From: Desulfobacteraceae bacterium
Lineage (GTDB): Bacteria > Desulfobacterota > Desulfobacteria > Desulfobacterales > JAABSP01
Assembly: GCA_011390345.1 (NCBI GenBank)
Contig: JAABSP010000024.1
Span: forward strand, 1 to 64,000
Length of the DNA stretch: 64,000 bases
Direction: 5' to 3'
This document shows, in pieces, positions 1-7,038 of the stretch. How positions within the stretch are numbered: position 1 is the stretch's first letter; each line of letters starts with the position of its first letter. The notes below the pieces were generated by a model. It saw nothing but the letters and a program-made list of their open reading frames with translations, did not search any database and had not been told where the DNA came from. Made by a program: the position numbers and the translations under genes.

Positions 1-5
1 GCATC

Positions 6-71
6 GAATGATCTTTGAATGATCTTTGAATGATCTTTGAATGATCTTTGAATGATCTTTGAATGATCTTT
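6..71. repeat. Perfect 11-bp tandem repeat, six copies
   Basis: Six uninterrupted copies of GAATGATCTTT occupy this stretch, ending in a partial GATCT. Every copy contains GATC. The unit is not a multiple of three, and no coding frame with a start runs through it. It lies downstream of the dsr terminator, outside any gene I can see. It could be a slippage-prone microsatellite or the edge of a feature to the left of the window. No function is assigned. Confidence 0.95.
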
Positions 72-312
72 GATCTCTTGGCAGAGCGGTCTTAGCAGAT
101 CCTGCAATCCAGAGGCAGCCGTTTCCTGAAACGGTCTCCGGACTCACCGGACTCAAAAGTTACAACCCAAAAGTTACAAATAGAGAATCACGAAAAAGGG
201 CTCCTTCCGGCATAAAATTTATCGCCCGGAAGGAGCCCTTTCCGCTTTAAACCGATGAAGGAAGCGAACGGACCGTCGCTTCCTTCATCTTCCCATTTTT
301 AAACTACTGCTT
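72..312. other. Non-coding region downstream of dsrP
   Basis: No gene is apparent from the left edge to 312. Beyond the tandem repeat there is a small palindrome CCGTTTC-CT-GAAACGG at 119-134, the 11-bp direct repeat AAAAGTTACAA at 155-165 and 170-180, a 14-bp perfect hairpin at 254-289 (arms GATGAAGGAAGCGA, loop of 8), and the strong hairpin at 192-241 that is listed separately as the dsr terminator. Confidence 0.6.
192..241 (-). terminator. Rho-independent terminator of the dsr operon
   Basis: A perfect 16-bp stem (AAAGGGCTCCTTCCGG at 195-210, complement at 226-241) encloses a 15-base loop. Read on the minus strand it is followed by five T residues. It lies about 70 bases past the dsrP stop, after a second perfect hairpin at 254-289, so transcription of dsrMKJOP probably ends here. 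Confidence 0.8.
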
Positions 313-1473
313 TTAAGCTGCCGCAATCTCCTCCTTGATGGAGATGGCCATCTTGTAGAGCAGCGTCAGCACCAGTGCGCCGATCGCATAGACGCCGATG
401 GTGATCATGATCTCCGGAATTGTGGGGATGTACTCATTGACATGGTGGAGCGGGTTGGGCACGAAGCCCGCGGAGATCAGCCCCAGCCCCTTGTCGATCC
501 ATGTTCCGATGAAGATCGCGACACACGCGATGGCCAGCGTCTTCTCGTTTCTCCTCACCGACGGGATCAGCAGCATGATGATGGCAAAGACCATCAGGCT
601 CATGGAAGTCCACATCCAGGGAATCAGAGCGCCGTGCCCCTTGAGGCCGACGAAAAGATACTTGAAGTGATCCATGTGCTCGGGAATCTGGGCGTAGAAG
701 ACCGTGAAGACCTCGCAGAGCAGGAAGAAGACATTGAGCATGATCGCGTAGGTGACGATCTTGGCCAGGCTCTGGATCTGCTCCCGGCCCGGATCGAACT
801 TGGAGATCTTCCGGATCAGCAGACATAGAAGGATCAACAGCGACGGACCTGCCGCAAACGCGGACGAGAGAAACCGGGGCGCCATGATCGCAGTCATCCA
901 GAAGCCTCTTCCGGGCAGACCCGCATAGAGGAAGGCCGTGACCGTATGAATGGAGACGGCCCAGGGGATGGAGAGATAGATTAAGGGCTTCACCCACTTG
1001 GGCGGGGCCACCTGATTCCGCTCGGCCTCCAGCACATTCCAGCCGATGATCAGGTTCAAAAAGAGATATCCGTTCAGGACCACCATATCCCAGAAGAGCA
1101 CGGACCTCGGTGTCGGATAGAAGATCACGTTGAGCATCCGCATCGGCTGCCCCAGGTCCACCAGGACGAAGAGCAGGCACATGAGCACCGACGGGATCGC
1201 CAGGAACTCGCCCAGAATCGTTACCCGGCCGAATGCCTTGTAGTTGTGCAGATAATAGGGCAGCACCACCATCACAGCCGATGCCGCGACCCCCACCAGA
1301 AAGGTGAGCTGTGCGATGTAAAAGCCCCAGGAGACATCCCGGCTCAGGCCGGTGATTCCCAGACCCTCCTGGAACTGCCACAGATACGTCCCCATGCCGA
1401 CGCCGATAACGGCCAGCAGAATCAGGACCCAGATCGTGTATCTCTTGCTTCCTTTTATCGTTAGTTCAAGCAT
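313..1473 (-). CDS. dsrP: DsrP, NrfD-type membrane subunit of the DsrMKJOP complex
   Basis: A 386-residue polytopic membrane protein of the NrfD/PsrC family, with about ten hydrophobic helices. In sulfate reducers DsrP is the integral membrane partner of DsrO and DsrJ and is thought to exchange electrons with the menaquinone pool. The frame is open further upstream, to 1680, but that extension overlaps dsrO and is not membrane-like. The ATG at 1473 has GAGGGAG just ahead of it and gives the normal family start, seven bases after the dsrO stop codon. It is the last gene of dsrM-K-J-O-P and is followed by paired hairpins. Length and order match the family. Confidence 0.93.
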   Translation of the reverse strand: MLELTIKGSKRYTIWVLILLAVIGVGMGTYLWQFQEGLGITGLSRDVSWGFYIAQLTFLVGVAASAVMVVLPYYLHNYKAFGRVTILGEFLAIPSVLMCLLFVLVDLGQPMRMLNVIFYPTPRSVLFWDMVVLNGYLFLNLIIGWNVLEAERNQVAPPKWVKPLIYLSIPWAVSIHTVTAFLYAGLPGRGFWMTAIMAPRFLSSAFAAGPSLLILLCLLIRKISKFDPGREQIQSLAKIVTYAIMLNVFFLLCEVFTVFYAQIPEHMDHFKYLFVGLKGHGALIPWMWTSMSLMVFAIIMLLIPSVRRNEKTLAIACVAIFIGTWIDKGLGLISAGFVPNPLHHVNEYIPTIPEIMITIGVYAIGALVLTLLYKMAISIKEEIAAA

Positions 1474-1480
1474 GGCTCCC

Positions 1481-2266
1481 TCATATGATGTAGTAGACAG
1501 AAGGGCTGGTGCCCAGGTTCTGTTTCCGACGGATTGTATAGTTGGATCGGATCCACTCCCGGACCTCGGATTCGGGATCATAGAGATCGCCGAAGGCCAT
1601 CGCGCGGTTGGATGCCTCCACACAGGCCGGCATCTTTCCCACCGCAAGCCGCTCCGCGCAGAAGTTGCACTTCTCCACAACCCCCTTCATCCTTCTGGGG
1701 TATTCCTTGTTGACATGCTCGATGTAGGGCTCCGGATTGAAGAAGTTGAAGCTTCTCGCGCCGTAGGGGCAGGCCGCCATACAGAACCGGCATCCGATGC
1801 ACCGGTGCATGTCCATCGTTACGATCCCCTGGCTGTTCTTGAAGGTCGCCTGGGTGGGGCAGACCCGGACGCAGGGGGGATTCTCGCAGTGGTTGCAGAG
1901 CGCGAGAAAGGGCCGGTGCTCCACGGACTCATCCACGAACTCGGCATGAAGGTTTGGAAAGACATGGCCGTACTCGTCCTCCCAGATCCATTTGATCTCA
2001 TGATTCTTCTTTGGCATTTTGGGGACGTTGTGGATTTTGTGGCAGGCCTCGATCAGAGGCTCCAGATCGCCGGAGGTCTTCAGCTTCCGGGTATCGATGA
2101 CCATGGCCCACTGCTGTGCAGTCATCGCCTGGGGGCCCCGCACCAGAGCGGGTTCGGGCTCCTGTGTACCGCCGCCGGCCGCCAGCACGTCGATGGCCGG
2201 CTTGGCCCCGAGCCCCAGTGCGGCAACGCCTGCGATCTTCAGAAAACTTCTTCTGCTCTTTTCCAT
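1481..2266 (-). CDS. dsrO: DsrO, periplasmic four-cluster ferredoxin-like subunit
   Basis: A 261-residue protein with a twin-arginine signal (RRSFLK at residues 5-10, then a hydrophobic stretch), so it should be exported folded to the periplasmic side. Cysteine groups CNHC (124), CIGC (156) and CNFC (200), with their companion cysteines, match the multiple [4Fe-4S] sites of the DsrO/NrfC/PsrB family. It probably passes electrons between the haems of DsrJ and the membrane subunit DsrP. Its ATG overlaps the stop of dsrJ by one base (TAATG), which suggests coupled translation. Confidence 0.93.
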   Translation of the reverse strand: MEKSRRSFLKIAGVAALGLGAKPAIDVLAAGGGTQEPEPALVRGPQAMTAQQWAMVIDTRKLKTSGDLEPLIEACHKIHNVPKMPKKNHEIKWIWEDEYGHVFPNLHAEFVDESVEHRPFLALCNHCENPPCVRVCPTQATFKNSQGIVTMDMHRCIGCRFCMAACPYGARSFNFFNPEPYIEHVNKEYPRRMKGVVEKCNFCAERLAVGKMPACVEASNRAMAFGDLYDPESEVREWIRSNYTIRRKQNLGTSPSVYYII

Positions 2267-2670
2267 TATTGGGCCTCCTTCGGGTTATCGATGTGACAAT
2301 CCCAGCAGTAGGGGTCTACCGATGCATAGTTGTGGCATCTGTCGCAGAACTCCGCCTTGTTGGAATGGCAGTCGAGGCAGGTGTTGGAGAGGCTCATCTC
2401 ATAGGCCGTACCGTTGGGGGAGACATAGATCCGCTTGCCCTCCCGGACAGAGGTATCCCGCCAGACATCCAGAAGCTGCATGTGCTCTTTGTTCATGTAT
2501 TCGGTGTCGCGCACGCAGACCTTCGCGGCCTTGGCTTTGGGCGTCAGCTCCGGCTCGGGCGCGGGCGCGGCCTTTCCGAGGTTGTATATGAAGGGAAACG
2601 TCAGCAGCGCCAGAAAGATGACGATGCCCGCGATCACCTTCCCCTTGTCGAACAGAATTTTACTCGCCAT
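2266..2670 (-). CDS. dsrJ: DsrJ, membrane-anchored trihaem cytochrome c
   Basis: A 134-residue protein with an N-terminal membrane anchor (about residues 10-30) and three haem c sites, CLDCH (98), CDRCH (109) and CWDCH (122). The family also has a conserved cysteine that serves as an unusual distal ligand to one haem. The segment CVRDTEYM starting at C52 carries it here. DsrJ is the periplasmic haem subunit of DsrMKJOP. Its start lies inside the end of dsrK (11-base overlap) behind a GAGGAGGAAG ribosome binding site. Confidence 0.93.
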   Translation of the reverse strand: MASKILFDKGKVIAGIVIFLALLTFPFIYNLGKAAPAPEPELTPKAKAAKVCVRDTEYMNKEHMQLLDVWRDTSVREGKRIYVSPNGTAYEMSLSNTCLDCHSNKAEFCDRCHNYASVDPYCWDCHIDNPKEAQ

Positions 2671-4294
2671 CTTCCTCCTCCTCCCTGCCCGGCAGATCCT
2701 CGCCTCTCAGATCGGTGGTCCGGTCGTGCTGACCCGGTACGATCAGGGCATTGGCCACCAGCTCGCTCAATCCGGTAACGTCCACTTCCGGAACCCAGTA
2801 TTCGGTCATGGTCGGCAGCGCGGCCCGGTCAATGGCACAGACGCAGGCCAGCATATTCACGCCGAACTTCTCATGCACATATTTCACAGCGTTTGCCCGG
2901 GGCAGCGCGCCCGTCAGGCGCAGCTCCATATCCTCGCCCGCGTTCAGCCCCGAACCGCTTCCGCAGCAGAAGGTCTGTTCCCGGATGGTGTTGGCCGGCA
3001 TATCATAGAAATGGTTGCAGACATTGCGGATCACATATCTCGGCTCCTCGAAGAGCCCCATACCGCGGGCCGGGTTGCAGGAGTCGTGAAAGGTCACCTT
3101 GAGGTGATCGTTCCGGCTCTTGTCAAGCTCCAGCTTGTCATGCTTGATGAGATCGGCCAGAAACTCCGCGATGTGAACCATCTTGGTGGACCGGGCGTTT
3201 TCGAACTTGGTCCCGGTGATGGGATTGACCGGCTCCTCCAGAAAGTCGGTGGGGCCGTTCATGGTCTCCATATACTGATGGATCACCCGCCACATATGGC
3301 CGCACTCGCCGCCCAGAATCCACTTGACCCCGAGCCGTTTGGCCTCGGCATACATCTTGGAGTTGAGCCGCTTCATGGTCTCGTGGGAGGTGAAGAAGCC
3401 GAAGTTGCCGCCCTCGGACGCGTAGGTGGACCAGGTGATATCGAAGCCGTACCGCTCCTTGAGATAGTGGAAGAGGAGCATGTAGCCCATGGCCGTGTAG
3501 GTTCCGGGATCGGCAAAGACATCGCCCGAGGGGGTGATGAAGAGGATGTCCGCGCCCTTCTTGTTGAAGCTCGGCTCCACTTTGACGCCGACCATCTCCT
3601 CGAGATCCTCGACAAAGAAGTCGAGCATGTCCTTGAACGCGTGGGGCTGGATCCCGAGGTGGTTTCCGGTGCGGTAGCAGTTGGCGACCGGGGTGGCGAT
3701 CCAGTCGATGTTGAGGCCCAGCAGGTTCAGCAGCTCCCGGCCGAAGATGGTGATCTCCGCGGTATCGATCCCGTAGGGGCAGAAGACCGAACACCTGCGG
3801 CATTCGGAGCACTGAAACAGGTAATACCACCACTCCTTCAGCACCTCAACGGTCATCTTTCTCGATCCGGAGAGCTTGCCGAAGATCTTTCCGGACAGGG
3901 TGAAATCGTTTCTGTAGATGGAGCGGAGCAGCTCGGCCCGCAGCACCGGCATATTCTTGGGATCTCCGGTGCCGATAAAGAAGTGGCACTTGTCCGCGCA
4001 CGCGCCGCACCGGACACAGATGTCCATGAAGACCTTGATGGAGCGGAACCGGTCCAGCCGCTCTTTGAACCCCTTGTGGAGGATCTCCTGCCAGTTCTCG
4101 GGCAGTTTCCAGTCGTCATCCAGGGGGTTCCACTCCCGGGCATGGGGAAGGCCCAGGTACTCCACACTTTTGGGGTTTGCCGCATAGCAGTACATCCCCT
4201 TCCGGATATCGACCGGCGTATCCATCCACCCTTTTCGGGGGGGCCGATGATCCAGACCTGACAGAACCTCTTTCGGTTTCGGCATTTCTGACAT
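2660..4294 (-). CDS. dsrK: DsrK, HdrD-like catalytic iron-sulfur subunit
   Basis: A 544-residue cytoplasmic protein related to the heterodisulfide reductase subunit HdrD. Two ferredoxin motifs (CVRCGACADKC at 93, CSECRRCSVFC at 162) are followed by two cysteine-rich CCG-type regions: GGECGH near 329 with HDSCNPARG near 403, and CCGSGSG at 443. The latter are the residues that hold the special catalytic cluster in this family. DsrK with DsrM is thought to reduce the DsrC trisulfide formed during sulfite reduction, linking quinol oxidation to that step. It starts four bases after dsrM and overlaps dsrJ. Size is typical. Confidence 0.95.
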   Translation of the reverse strand: MSEMPKPKEVLSGLDHRPPRKGWMDTPVDIRKGMYCYAANPKSVEYLGLPHAREWNPLDDDWKLPENWQEILHKGFKERLDRFRSIKVFMDICVRCGACADKCHFFIGTGDPKNMPVLRAELLRSIYRNDFTLSGKIFGKLSGSRKMTVEVLKEWWYYLFQCSECRRCSVFCPYGIDTAEITIFGRELLNLLGLNIDWIATPVANCYRTGNHLGIQPHAFKDMLDFFVEDLEEMVGVKVEPSFNKKGADILFITPSGDVFADPGTYTAMGYMLLFHYLKERYGFDITWSTYASEGGNFGFFTSHETMKRLNSKMYAEAKRLGVKWILGGECGHMWRVIHQYMETMNGPTDFLEEPVNPITGTKFENARSTKMVHIAEFLADLIKHDKLELDKSRNDHLKVTFHDSCNPARGMGLFEEPRYVIRNVCNHFYDMPANTIREQTFCCGSGSGLNAGEDMELRLTGALPRANAVKYVHEKFGVNMLACVCAIDRAALPTMTEYWVPEVDVTGLSELVANALIVPGQHDRTTDLRGEDLPGREEEEDGE

Positions 4295-4297
4295 GGA

Positions 4298-5296
4298 TTA
4301 AGCTCCTTTTTCTACGGGAAGACCGGCCTCGACCATCTTCTCTCTGAATTCGTCTTCGTATTCCTCATAGGTATGGACATCGACCGGGTAGTTCCAGGGG
4401 TTGACGTGCCGCACGGCACGGGAGTTGTTCGCAAGGTTCCGGGTGGGGCTCATGAAGATCCCGCCCAGATGCATCAGCTTGCTGAAGGGGAAGTAGATCA
4501 GCAGCACGCAGACCAGAAAGAGATGGATGTAGAAGAGGCCGCTGATCCCCTCGGGAACCGCGAGCCGGAAGGTGGCAAGCCCCAAGGTCAGCTCCTTGGC
4601 AGCGGTCACATCGATCTTGGCCACATAGCGCATCAGCAGACCCGTGGCCGCGATGGCAATGATAAGAATCAGGGGGAAGTAGTCGGAGGCCAGGGAGATG
4701 TAGTTCATTTTCGGCGAAAAGATCCGCCGGGCCAGCAGAAGAAGAGTTGCGGCCAGCAGAACGAAGCCGGAGAGGAAGATTCCCGGAAGCCCCAGTTGTA
4801 AAAAGCCGTCGAGCTTTTCGAGCCAGACGATGAAAAAGGGCGTCGGCTCCAGAAAGAAGCGGAGGTGGCGGATCACCACGGTCAGGAAGGAGTAGTGAAA
4901 GGCCAGTGCAAAAAGCCAGAGCCACTTCTCCAGCCGGTAGATCAGCTTCTGATCCTTCACCTCGACGGTGGTGTTCCGGAAGAGGGATCTGAATAAGAGG
5001 ACTTCTAAGATCATCCGGAGAACCACACCGGCATTGGAGGAGGGATTGTCCGTATAGCTGTAGGAAATCCAGGGAAGGGTCTTCTGCTGCCCCGCTGTGG
5101 TGGGGATACGGTAGGGAACCGGTGAACGGGCCCAATCCATCACCCGGGAGACGAACCCCCCGATGAAGATCACCAGGGCCAGGTAAGGGATGAAGACGCC
5201 GAAAAAGGTCGTAAATCCTGCCGCGCCCGCGCCCGCATACGCGAGCAGAATGAGCACTAGGACCGCAACGAGAGAAAACATGTAATTTACATTCAT
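4298..5296 (-). CDS. dsrM: DsrM, NarI-like membrane cytochrome b subunit
   Basis: A 332-residue membrane protein. Two N-terminal hydrophobic helices precede a NarI-like core with helices spread over residues 120-290. Histidines in these helices (for example in the AFHYSFL segment) are candidate b-haem ligands. DsrM oxidises menaquinol and passes electrons to DsrK on the cytoplasmic side. It is the first structural gene of the dsr module, 13 bases after the RsbRD-N gene and four bases before dsrK, so all six genes are almost certainly one transcript. Confidence 0.93.
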   Translation of the reverse strand: MNVNYMFSLVAVLVLILLAYAGAGAAGFTTFFGVFIPYLALVIFIGGFVSRVMDWARSPVPYRIPTTAGQQKTLPWISYSYTDNPSSNAGVVLRMILEVLLFRSLFRNTTVEVKDQKLIYRLEKWLWLFALAFHYSFLTVVIRHLRFFLEPTPFFIVWLEKLDGFLQLGLPGIFLSGFVLLAATLLLLARRIFSPKMNYISLASDYFPLILIIAIAATGLLMRYVAKIDVTAAKELTLGLATFRLAVPEGISGLFYIHLFLVCVLLIYFPFSKLMHLGGIFMSPTRNLANNSRAVRHVNPWNYPVDVHTYEEYEDEFREKMVEAGLPVEKGA

Positions 5297-5309
5297 CGAA
5301 CCTACCTCA

Positions 5310-5858
5310 TCACTCTATGGGGTTATTCTTATCCGGATCATCCTCCGGAACGTCGCGCACAAGTCCGGCCCGCTGAAACGCGCTGAAGGTCCGGTTTCTC
5401 ATCTCGTTGGACTGGAGCTGAAAGACCTTCTCCCGGCATTTCATATAGATGTTGAAGGCGACCAGCGCGGTATCGTCGATCCGCGCATCCAGCCGATTCA
5501 AGAGTTCCGATCTCCCCCGGCTCTCCTGACCGAGTTCCTCTTTGAGGATCTTTTTCAAAAAGAAGACAAATCCAACGGCCGCAGAGGGGGAGAAGCTCTG
5601 CACGGCACGGATTCGGATGACGGGGTCGAGATGGGCCGCGATCGCTTCGATGTCCATATCCACGGCAAGATCCCCGGCGAGCTGATCGAAGATCCCTTCG
5701 AGGCTCGTGCGGGTGGCCCCGCCGACGGGATTGGCAAAGGGGTCCTGCTGCCCTTGCAGAAAACGGGCGGTCTCCGCGGGATAGGTTTGGGCCACCGCCT
5801 CGAACCATCTTTTCAATATTGCATTTTTGTATGTTTCCAGTATCTTTTCCAGGGGCAT
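5310..5858 (-). CDS. RsbRD-N domain protein leading the dsr operon
   Basis: A 182-residue soluble protein. The beginning (LETYKNAILKRWFEAV near residue 7) and the all-helical pattern match the RsbRD N-terminal domain, a globin-fold sensor found in stressosome proteins, but no STAS domain follows. Genes of this kind are, as far as I recall, often placed just before dsrM in sulfate reducers, which suggests a regulatory or assembly role for the complex; no function is established. It is the first gene of the operon, with a good promoter about 95 bases upstream. The family call is moderately firm; the role is inference from position. Confidence 0.75.
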   Translation of the reverse strand: MPLEKILETYKNAILKRWFEAVAQTYPAETARFLQGQQDPFANPVGGATRTSLEGIFDQLAGDLAVDMDIEAIAAHLDPVIRIRAVQSFSPSAAVGFVFFLKKILKEELGQESRGRSELLNRLDARIDDTALVAFNIYMKCREKVFQLQSNEMRNRTFSAFQRAGLVRDVPEDDPDKNNPIE

Positions 5859-5952
5859 CGATCCTTTGGGCTGTTATCCGATTTTATTAGTTTGGATCAA
5901 ACCGGCATCCGCAAGGGGGAACAACCGCCGGTAACAAGCTTCAAGGTATGGA

Positions 5953-5981
5953 GCTATAAACAACTTGTGCAAGCATGTCAA
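5953..5981 (-). promoter_or_regulatory. Probable dsr operon promoter with overlapping palindromes
   Basis: On the minus strand TTGACA (5976-5981), a 17-base spacer and TATAGC (5953-5958) form a good sigma70-type promoter, with a start point expected about 88 bases before the first gene. A perfect 12-bp palindrome ATGTCAAGACAT (5975-5986) covers the -35 box, and CTTG-TG-CAAG (5964-5973) sits in the spacer. Both are well placed for a repressor or an anaerobic regulator. Predicted by eye only. Confidence 0.65.
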
Positions 5982-6009
5982 GACATAATCGAAAATCAAG
6001 GGGGGTCCA

Positions 6010-6456
6010 TCAACCCTTCGAGGTTTCGTATAGACGCTTCCAGGGGGAGCGCTTCGATTCCCGGCAGCGGGCCAGGGCAAGATAGAACGCGCCCACCGCA
6101 AGCTCTGCACAATGGATATGATCCGCAGGCAGCGTCTCCAGATATTCCATCAGGGTCTCCGGGGTGATCTCCCAGCACTGCTCCAGGCTCTTCTCCTGGG
6201 CCAGTTCCGCGATGGTGTTGGCGCAGGCATTGGTATGCATGCATCCTTCCAGTTTATAGGAGACGCGCTCGATCCGGTCATCTTTGACCATCAGATAGAA
6301 GGTGATGGTATCGCCGCAGTCCCCGGTCTTCTTTCCGAATCCGTCCGGATGATCGATGGTCTCCTGCCGGTCGGTTCTGAAGGCCATCTCCAGAAACCGG
6401 AGGGAATGAGACTGCAAAAAATCCTTCTCTTCCTGCGCCGTTTCTTCGTGTGTCAT
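6010..6456 (-). CDS. IscU/NifU N-terminal-like iron-sulfur scaffold protein
   Basis: A 148-residue protein of the small IscU/NifU-N type. The three cluster-binding cysteines of the family are visible: CGDT (C47), GCMHTNAC (C72) and HCAEL (C116). Such proteins assemble Fe-S clusters and hand them to apo-proteins. The open frame starts 36 codons earlier, but the ATG at 6456 follows GGAGAAAGGAG and begins at the family's usual place. It lies 150 bases upstream of the dsr operon on the same strand with its own promoter. It could serve the many Fe-S proteins of Dsr, but that is inference. Confidence 0.8.
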   Translation of the reverse strand: MTHEETAQEEKDFLQSHSLRFLEMAFRTDRQETIDHPDGFGKKTGDCGDTITFYLMVKDDRIERVSYKLEGCMHTNACANTIAELAQEKSLEQCWEITPETLMEYLETLPADHIHCAELAVGAFYLALARCRESKRSPWKRLYETSKG

Positions 6457-6512
6457 CTCCTTTCTCCTTTTTCCATTCGATGAGGTTATTCCGACACATC
6501 TCAAACTTATGA

Positions 6513-6541
6513 TATATAGCGGAAATTTTGGTCTTACACAA
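6513..6541 (-). promoter_or_regulatory. Probable promoter of the IscU-like gene
   Basis: Minus-strand TTGTGT (6536-6541), 17-base spacer, TATATA (6513-6518). The expected start point is about 50 bases before the ATG at 6456. The -35 box is weak (3 of 6 matches). Confidence 0.45.
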
Positions 6542-6549
6542 TAAAAAAT

Positions 6550-6579
6550 TTGTTTTTTCCGCACCCTAGCCGTTATAAT
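6550..6579 (+). promoter_or_regulatory. Possible promoter of the dockerin-like gene
   Basis: A perfect TATAAT at 6574-6579 follows TTGTTT at 6550-6555 with an 18-base spacer. It is about 20 bases ahead of a CAGGAGAA-ATG ribosome binding site at 6602. The -35 is poor. Confidence 0.4.
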
Positions 6580-6659
6580 AAATAAATCTTATTCAGGAGA
6601 AATGAACCGTATCCAACATCGACAGCGAATTTCTCTACAACCTTCGGCGGCTCATCGGC

Positions 6660-6941
6660 ATGAAAAACGGCGGAGAGATCGAGACCATCTCGGATATCGA
6701 GCCGGACCCGTGCCCCCCCAAGGCACAAGGAGTTCCCGGGAACTATTACATCAACTTTCAAGACCGGCAGGGAGAACCAGTCGCCGATCCCTTGACGGTG
6801 GATGGAAAAACCTATATGAAGATCGTGTGGAATTTCTATGATGCGGAACTAGGCTACGGCTGGTATGGGGATTTCAACGGCAGCGGAAGGGTGGATATGG
6901 CAGACGCTCTGGCCATCCTGCAACAGATCTCCGTTCCATAG
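6660..6941 (+). CDS. Small dockerin-like protein, 5' end uncertain
   Basis: 93 residues from the first in-frame ATG. The C-terminus (GDFNGSGRVDMADALAIL) has the calcium-loop pattern of a type I dockerin or EF-hand repeat; only one repeat is present. The same frame reads as plausible protein for 17 further codons upstream of this ATG, back to a stop at 6603, without a usable start. A perfect SD plus ATG (CAGGAGAA, ATG at 6602) lies one base out of register. Either the gene starts at 6660 without a good ribosome site, or a one-base shift near 6608 has broken it. No signal peptide is visible in the short form. Confidence 0.45.
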   Translation: MKNGGEIETISDIEPDPCPPKAQGVPGNYYINFQDRQGEPVADPLTVDGKTYMKIVWNFYDAELGYGWYGDFNGSGRVDMADALAILQQISVP

Positions 6942-6961
6942 AATATGGTTTTCCATAGAAT
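6934..6961. repeat. Short direct repeat TTCCATAGAAT
   Basis: TTCCATAGAAT occurs at 6934-6944 and again at 6951-6961, overlapping the stop of the dockerin-like gene. CGGTTTAAA is likewise repeated just downstream (6964-6987). The pairs lie ahead of manC and could be regulatory or duplication scars. No function is assigned. Confidence 0.5.
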
Positions 6962-7038
6962 TCGGTTTAAAAGAAACGGTTTAAAGAGAATTCAATATCG
7001 ACAGAAACGGCTTTTTACAACACGAAAGAAAGAATCCA

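Noticed and set aside
1-71. The 11-bp tandem repeat as a CRISPR array
   Set aside because: Units are contiguous with no spacers and far too short; no cas gene is present.
1474-1680. N-terminal extension of dsrP reading through dsrO
   Set aside because: It overlaps dsrO out of frame and is not membrane-like; ATG 1473 has a good ribosome site and the family's normal start.
2435-4261. A 608-codon open frame on the plus strand opposite dsrK and dsrJ
   Set aside because: The reverse strand carries clear dsrK and dsrJ with cluster and haem motifs; the plus frame has no homology signal and no ribosome site.
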